Below are positions 32,011 through 35,525 of a stretch of 35,525 nucleotides of DNA, in pieces. The DNA is taken from assembly GCA_025060675.1 (NCBI GenBank), contig JANXBI010000016.1:1-35525 (forward strand), in the 5' to 3' direction. Origin of the DNA: Candidatus Caldatribacterium sp. GTDB taxonomy: Bacteria > Atribacterota > Atribacteria > Atribacterales > Caldatribacteriaceae. The position numbers and the translations under genes are program-made. The notes under the pieces are model-generated. The model was given only the letters and a program-made list of their open reading frames with translations, was not told where the DNA came from and did not search any database. Numbering within the stretch: the stretch's first letter is position 1; each line of letters opens with the position of its first letter.

Positions 32011-33105
32011 ATGGTGCGGAAAGGATGCAAGCGGTGTGAGGTCATCCCTACAGTTCACGAAGTCGCTGGCAAAGTGTACGTCTTTGCCCCCCTCGATGTA
32101 CTTATTGCCCGCTTTGAAGAAGCAATGCGTCGCGCTGGCTACTTTCCACGGCACAGAGGTGGCGTGCTCTTTTGCCAAGTCGACAACTTCAAAGGCTTTT
32201 TACGAAGACTGATTGCAAGCAATCAGTTCGCAGGACCGGAGCGAGAAGATATCCAAATACTCTTTGTACCCCAGGGTGAGCGCTTGCGCCTGTTCCATTT
32301 GCAAAACCTGCAACCGCTTGGTCTTTACCTTGACCTTGTACAAGGGGAAGCGTACCTCGAAATTTTCCAAAACGGACGCCTCACTATTTACTTCCATCCT
32401 ATATTTGACGTAAGAACGTTTGACATCGTAGGATACGAGTGTCTTGCCCGAGGATTACGAGAGGATGGAACTCTCATCCCCCCAAGAGAGCTCTTCCGTT
32501 TTGCTGAGCGGACTGATACCCTCTTCTTCTTCGACCGAGTTTGCAGGGAAATGGCCATCAAAGCAGCGGCATCTAAAATTCCTGAAAGTAAAGCAATTTT
32601 CATCAACTTTGTGCCAGGGGCTATTTACGACCCAAGAGTGTGCTTGCGCACAACGGTAGAATGGATACAGCAACTTTCTCTTGCGCCTAGTCGAATCGTT
32701 TTTGAAGTTGTGGAAACCTACCGAATAGAGGACCTTACGCACCTGAAGAGAATTCTCGAATCGTACCGAGAGATGGGTTTTCGCGTTGCCCTCGACGACT
32801 TCGGAACAGGGTATGCCAACCTCGAAACCCTTGTCCATCTCGCTCCCGACATTATCAAAATCGACCAAACGCTCACTAGAGGTGTTGCCAAAAACCCCCT
32901 AAACCAGAGAGTACTGCACTCCCTTACCAGTTTTGCTCGGGAGTCGCACATCATAACCCTTGCCGAGGGTGTTGAAACCCAAGAAGAACTCGCTTACGTC
33001 AGGAATTTGGTAGATATGGTGCAAGGATATTACTTCGGTCATCCAAGCCAAGAACCGGTTCAATCCCTATCTCCAAAACTCTGGGAGGAACTGTCGAAAC
33101 CTTAG
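32011..33105 (+). CDS. EAL-domain cyclic-di-GMP phosphodiesterase with an unassigned N-terminal domain
   Basis: The C-terminal ~240 residues form an EAL domain that would hydrolyse c-di-GMP to pGpG. Catalytic motifs are complete: the EAL position reads YECLAR, then FINFVPG, FEVVET, ALDDFGTGYANLE, IIKIDQ, LAEGVET and QGYYFG. Residues 1 to about 125 are not a known sensor to me. They begin with a CKRC pair and have mixed helices and strands without membrane segments, so the protein is cytoplasmic and may sense a ligand or redox state. There is no GGDEF domain. It is divergent from the B12 operon and its end overlaps the next, convergent gene by 39 nt. Confidence 0.88.
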   Translation: MVRKGCKRCEVIPTVHEVAGKVYVFAPLDVLIARFEEAMRRAGYFPRHRGGVLFCQVDNFKGFLRRLIASNQFAGPEREDIQILFVPQGERLRLFHLQNLQPLGLYLDLVQGEAYLEIFQNGRLTIYFHPIFDVRTFDIVGYECLARGLREDGTLIPPRELFRFAERTDTLFFFDRVCREMAIKAAASKIPESKAIFINFVPGAIYDPRVCLRTTVEWIQQLSLAPSRIVFEVVETYRIEDLTHLKRILESYREMGFRVALDDFGTGYANLETLVHLAPDIIKIDQTLTRGVAKNPLNQRVLHSLTSFARESHIITLAEGVETQEELAYVRNLVDMVQGYYFGHPSQEPVQSLSPKLWEELSKP

Positions 33106-33816
33106 GGGAAGCTTCCTTCGTTGCCGAACAACGTTACAACGTTCAGGAATGGCAACTTCTGCAAAATATGTTTTCCAAAGGGAAACTAGAGGATCTGAAC
33201 CTACGGGCGTTGTAATCCTTAGGTTATTTACCCACAAGAGTTCTTCCCTACCCCTTTGGTGTGCAAAAAGAAGGTTTCGAAGCGTGTCGACAATAAAGAA
33301 GGTCTCGTTTGGAAAACGCTTGACAAAGTGAGTCCTTATCAGAGGGAGCACGTTGTATGTGGGTTCAAAGCGTGCCAGAAGAACACCTTGTCCAAGGTCC
33401 ACAAACCGTAAAAGCCCCAACCATCGGTGCTTTTCCCTGTGGAGCCCTCTTTCCGCTTTGTGAAGCCGTAGCACATCGCAATCAGTAATGTTCTTCCAAA
33501 GCTCTGGATACGTTCTACTTCGCTTAAGAACTAAAGCTAAGGGAATCTCAAGACAAGCGGTATCGCAAAGATAGTACAGGTAGAGTTTCTCGAAAATGAC
33601 ACGAGGAGCAATACTCCTGAGATACTTATAAAATTGCCAAGCTGTCTTGGGGTCTGCAGCAATCTTCTCCCCGAAGAGGAGGTTTTTCTTCTCGGGAAAT
33701 ACTCGTTCGTTGACGACGTCTACACCCTTTTTGAGAACGTCGTCATTAAGAGCGTACAAGCGCTCAAGAACCCCAAGAAAGCCATCAAAAGTACCATCAT
33801 ATCTGAGGATTTGCAT
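33067..33816 (-). CDS. Putative DNA metabolism protein (DUF4130/TIGR03915 family)
   Basis: A 249-aa protein of the family that regularly follows a radical SAM partner and in some species is fused to a uracil-DNA glycosylase-like domain; its biochemical role is unknown. Typical features are the start MQILRYDGTFDGFL, AWQFYKYL, LWKNITDCDV and the late HFVKRFPNETFFIVDTLRN. ATG 33816 is chosen because AAGGAG lies six bases upstream; it overlaps the radical SAM gene by 20 nt. No glycosylase domain is attached here. Family recognition is from memory of the pattern. Confidence 0.8.
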   Translation of the reverse strand: MQILRYDGTFDGFLGVLERLYALNDDVLKKGVDVVNERVFPEKKNLLFGEKIAADPKTAWQFYKYLRSIAPRVIFEKLYLYYLCDTACLEIPLALVLKRSRTYPELWKNITDCDVLRLHKAERGLHREKHRWLGLLRFVDLGQGVLLARFEPTYNVLPLIRTHFVKRFPNETFFIVDTLRNLLFAHQRGREELLWVNNLRITTPVGSDPLVSLWKTYFAEVAIPERCNVVRQRRKLPLRFRQFLPEFWR

Positions 33817-35092
33817 TCTCCTCTCCTTGCACAGAACCAAAAAGATTCAATGTTTCCCATCGCAATGCAAATCTTCCAAGGGGTTGCTCCAAGGCTTTTC
33901 CTCGAAGAGTTACAAAGAACCTGGCCCGTTTCAAGGACACACCAATTTTTCTGAGGACGTCCTCCGAAAGCCAGCCATATTTCCTCGCTTCGATAATCCT
34001 CCGGGCCGAAACAGGACCAATCCCTGGAACCCTAATGAGCTCGTAATACTCAGCCTTTGCAAGATCAAGTGGGAAAAACTCTGGGTGTCTTAGGGCCCAA
34101 GCAAGCTTTGGATCTATATGAAGTGGAAGAAACTCTCCTTCTCCAAAGCACTCATCGAGGGTAAAACCGTAAAATCTCAAAAGCCAATCCGCCTGATAGA
34201 GTCTGTGTTCCCGAAGAAGGGGCGGACCTTGCACAGGAGGTAAATCGCGGTCTTCATTCACGGGAATGTAAGCAGAGTAGTATACCCGCCGCACGAGCTT
34301 CTCACGATACAATCTATCAGCGAGCTGCAGAATGGTCTTATCTGTGTCAGGCGTTACCCCAACGATAATCTGTGTCGAAGCAGGAGCCTTGCGTCGTCCT
34401 TCAGTAAAAACTTCTCGCACAATCCTCAAGGGACTATACAGTTTTTCGAGAGTTTTCTCTGGTGCCAATCTCTTGAGCGATTCTTCCGTAGGAAATTCGA
34501 GGTTTGAACTCACACGATCAGCTAAACGGAAGGCTTCTTCCACAAGCTCCCTCGAGGCACCCGGAATGAGCTTAAGATGAATATATCCATTGAAATAGTA
34601 CTTGAAGCGGAGTATTCGAACTGCTTGTAACATAAGCTCCATAGTTTCATCAGGACTGCGGTACACACCAGAGCTCAGAAAGAGCCCTTCAATGTAGTTA
34701 CGGCGGTACATCTCAACCGTAAGGGCTGCAATTTCTCGGGGTGCGAGCATGACCCTCGGGACATCGTTCTGGACACGGTTCACACAGTACTTGCAATGAT
34801 TCTCGCAGAAATTTGTGAGCAGGATTTTCAGGAGAGAAACACATCTGCCATCAGATGACCAAGTGTGACAAATGCCACTTCGGTAAGAGTTACCCAACCC
34901 GTATGGATGCGTCTCTCGCTTCCCTCCAGAGCTACTGCAAGAATTATCATACCGAGCCGAGGAGGCAAGAATCGAGAGTTTTTCCAAAATGTCATTTGTC
35001 TTCGTGTGGATAAAGAAATGACTGTATCGCAAGGAAAGCCCACCAGCGCCAGACTGCTTGAGCTCCGCAAGACTGCTCATTCCTCTTGACAC
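33797..35092 (-). CDS. Putative DNA modification/repair radical SAM protein (TIGR03916-like)
   Basis: A radical SAM enzyme with the cluster motif C-x3-C-x2-C in NFCENHCKYCVNR, preceded by SCSSSGGKRE and GICHTWSSDGRCVSLLKI, which are typical of this family. The C-terminus contains a helix-hairpin-helix, LIRVPGIGPVSARRIIEAR, a non-specific DNA-binding element. The substrate is unknown; DNA repair or modification is inferred from the HhH and its partner gene. GTG 35092 has GGAGGAGG upstream and gives 431 aa, with about 27 residues before the usual family start (DILEKL). The tRNA-Lys promoter overlaps this start. A TATACT at 35112-35107 may be its own -10. Confidence 0.85.
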   Translation of the reverse strand: MSRGMSSLAELKQSGAGGLSLRYSHFFIHTKTNDILEKLSILASSARYDNSCSSSGGKRETHPYGLGNSYRSGICHTWSSDGRCVSLLKILLTNFCENHCKYCVNRVQNDVPRVMLAPREIAALTVEMYRRNYIEGLFLSSGVYRSPDETMELMLQAVRILRFKYYFNGYIHLKLIPGASRELVEEAFRLADRVSSNLEFPTEESLKRLAPEKTLEKLYSPLRIVREVFTEGRRKAPASTQIIVGVTPDTDKTILQLADRLYREKLVRRVYYSAYIPVNEDRDLPPVQGPPLLREHRLYQADWLLRFYGFTLDECFGEGEFLPLHIDPKLAWALRHPEFFPLDLAKAEYYELIRVPGIGPVSARRIIEARKYGWLSEDVLRKIGVSLKRARFFVTLRGKALEQPLGRFALRWETLNLFGSVQGEENANPQI

Positions 35093-35114
35093 TTTCCCTC
35101 CTCCATAGTATATT
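35086..35114 (+). promoter_or_regulatory. Sigma-A promoter of tRNA-Lys
   Basis: TTGACA (35086-35091), 17 bases, TATATT (35109-35114), 14 bases before the tRNA. It lies over the start codon and ribosome-binding site of the divergent radical SAM gene. Confidence 0.85.
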
Positions 35115-35128
35115 TTACCGTGTCTGGT

Positions 35129-35205
35129 GGGCCGTTAGCTCAATTTGGCAGAGCAACTGACTCTTAATCAGTGGGTTGCAGGTTCAAGTCCTGCACGGCC
35201 TACCA
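35129..35205 (+). tRNA. tRNA-Lys (anticodon CUU)
   Basis: Acceptor stem GGGCCGT/ACGGCCT with a terminal G-U pair, D-arm GCTC/GAGC, anticodon arm ACTGA-CTCTTAA-TCAGT, T-arm with GTTCAAGT, A73 and encoded CCA. The anticodon is CTT. Confidence 0.95.
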
Positions 35206-35414
35206 TTTTGCTTTCCTGCGAGAAACCCTCGGTCATTTCTCTCGAGAAAAATCCTCTTGACGCAAGCCGCAGACAACAAAAGCCAGTCCTTAGTTACGGA
35301 AGGCTATAAGGGAAAGAATTCACCCCTCACGGCGTTGGTTTAATTTAGCCCACAGCTGCTTTGACCGAGCCTCGCAGCAGGGTTAAAAATGCCCTCTCTT
35401 CCTTGTGTGACGCG

Positions 35415-35424
35415 TGGTATACCA
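35415..35424. promoter_or_regulatory. TGGTATACCA palindrome, copy 1 (possible GntR/FadR-type operator)
   Basis: Perfect 10-bp palindrome that fits the FadR-subfamily consensus (T-N-G-T, then A-C-N-A). It lies just before a CATAAT that could be a -10. Confidence 0.45.
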
Positions 35425-35512
35425 TTTCTGTCATAATGGCTCAATGATGCGTATCCTTAGACATCTAACCTTGCGGCAAACCTCCCCCCTTTTTGGGCAT
35501 TTTTGCAGAGTT

Positions 35513-35522
35513 TGGTATACCA
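35513..35522. promoter_or_regulatory. TGGTATACCA palindrome, copy 2
   Basis: Identical to the copy 98 bases upstream. The pair would suit a looped repressor on a gene starting beyond the window. Confidence 0.45.
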
Positions 35523-35525
35523 CTT

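Larger units (their letters stand above)
35206..35525. other. 320-nt region at the window end without a supported gene
   Basis: No frame with a ribosome-binding site and family resemblance is seen. The region contains two copies of a palindrome, listed separately, and a weak inverted repeat (TTTCTCTCGAGAAA, about 35236-35249) after tRNA-Lys. It is probably the regulatory region of a gene beyond the edge. Confidence 0.5.

Overview
The window is a gene-dense bacterial chromosome segment of roughly 50% GC. Most genes lie on the minus strand, and many adjacent genes overlap by 4 nt (ATGA/GTGA). The backbone lysS-ctsR-mcsA-mcsB-clpC-radA-yacL-ispD-ispF-gltX-cysS-rlmB follows the well-known Bacillota order. 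Two predicted secreted proteins, a sugar-binding protein and an RlpA-type transglycosylase, have type I signal peptides without a lipobox, which suits a cell with a periplasm and outer membrane. A diderm lineage related to Bacillota, such as Atribacterota or a similar thermophilic phylum, is my best guess; it is inference only.

Layout. Positions 1-855: 3' part of an EamA/DMT transporter (+). Positions 785-10176: a ten-gene minus-strand operon from its own promoter: yacL (PIN/TRAM), ispD, ispF, rlpA-like, gltX, cysS, rlmB, rlmD, a class I aminotransferase and a 49-aa coupled ORF. Positions 10194-16013: the CtsR stress operon ctsR-mcsA-mcsB-clpC-radA, with a consensus promoter and a CtsR-type operator; its McsB has lost most catalytic residues. 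Positions 16010-18637: lysS and greA from their own promoter, and a Gx-type membrane transporter. Positions 18760-24368: a sugar-use locus with a fucose-isomerase-family protein (+) facing an SDR, a binding protein, two permeases and a 56-aa membrane protein (-). The two sides converge on one perfect bidirectional terminator, and no transport ATPase is present. Positions 24394-24992: tRNA-Pro and tRNA-Arg flanking a 407-nt gap with one orphan CRISPR-like repeat. Positions 24985-31995: an anaerobic cobalamin operon (cbiK, C, D, ET, F, GH, L) under a B12 riboswitch with an attenuator. Positions 32011-33105: an EAL phosphodiesterase with an almost leaderless promoter. Positions 33067-35092: a paired putative DNA-metabolism protein and radical SAM protein. 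Positions 35129-35525: tRNA-Lys and a gene-free end with two copies of a GntR-like palindrome.

The left half is housekeeping: translation, rRNA modification, isoprenoid precursors, protein quality control and DNA repair. The right half is metabolic and accessory: sugar uptake, B12, c-di-GMP turnover and a poorly known nucleic-acid enzyme pair. The main points for follow-up are the apparently dead McsB beside an intact ClpC, two small ORFs under 60 codons with convincing coupling or ribosome-binding sites, the lone CRISPR repeat, and the ATPase-less sugar locus.
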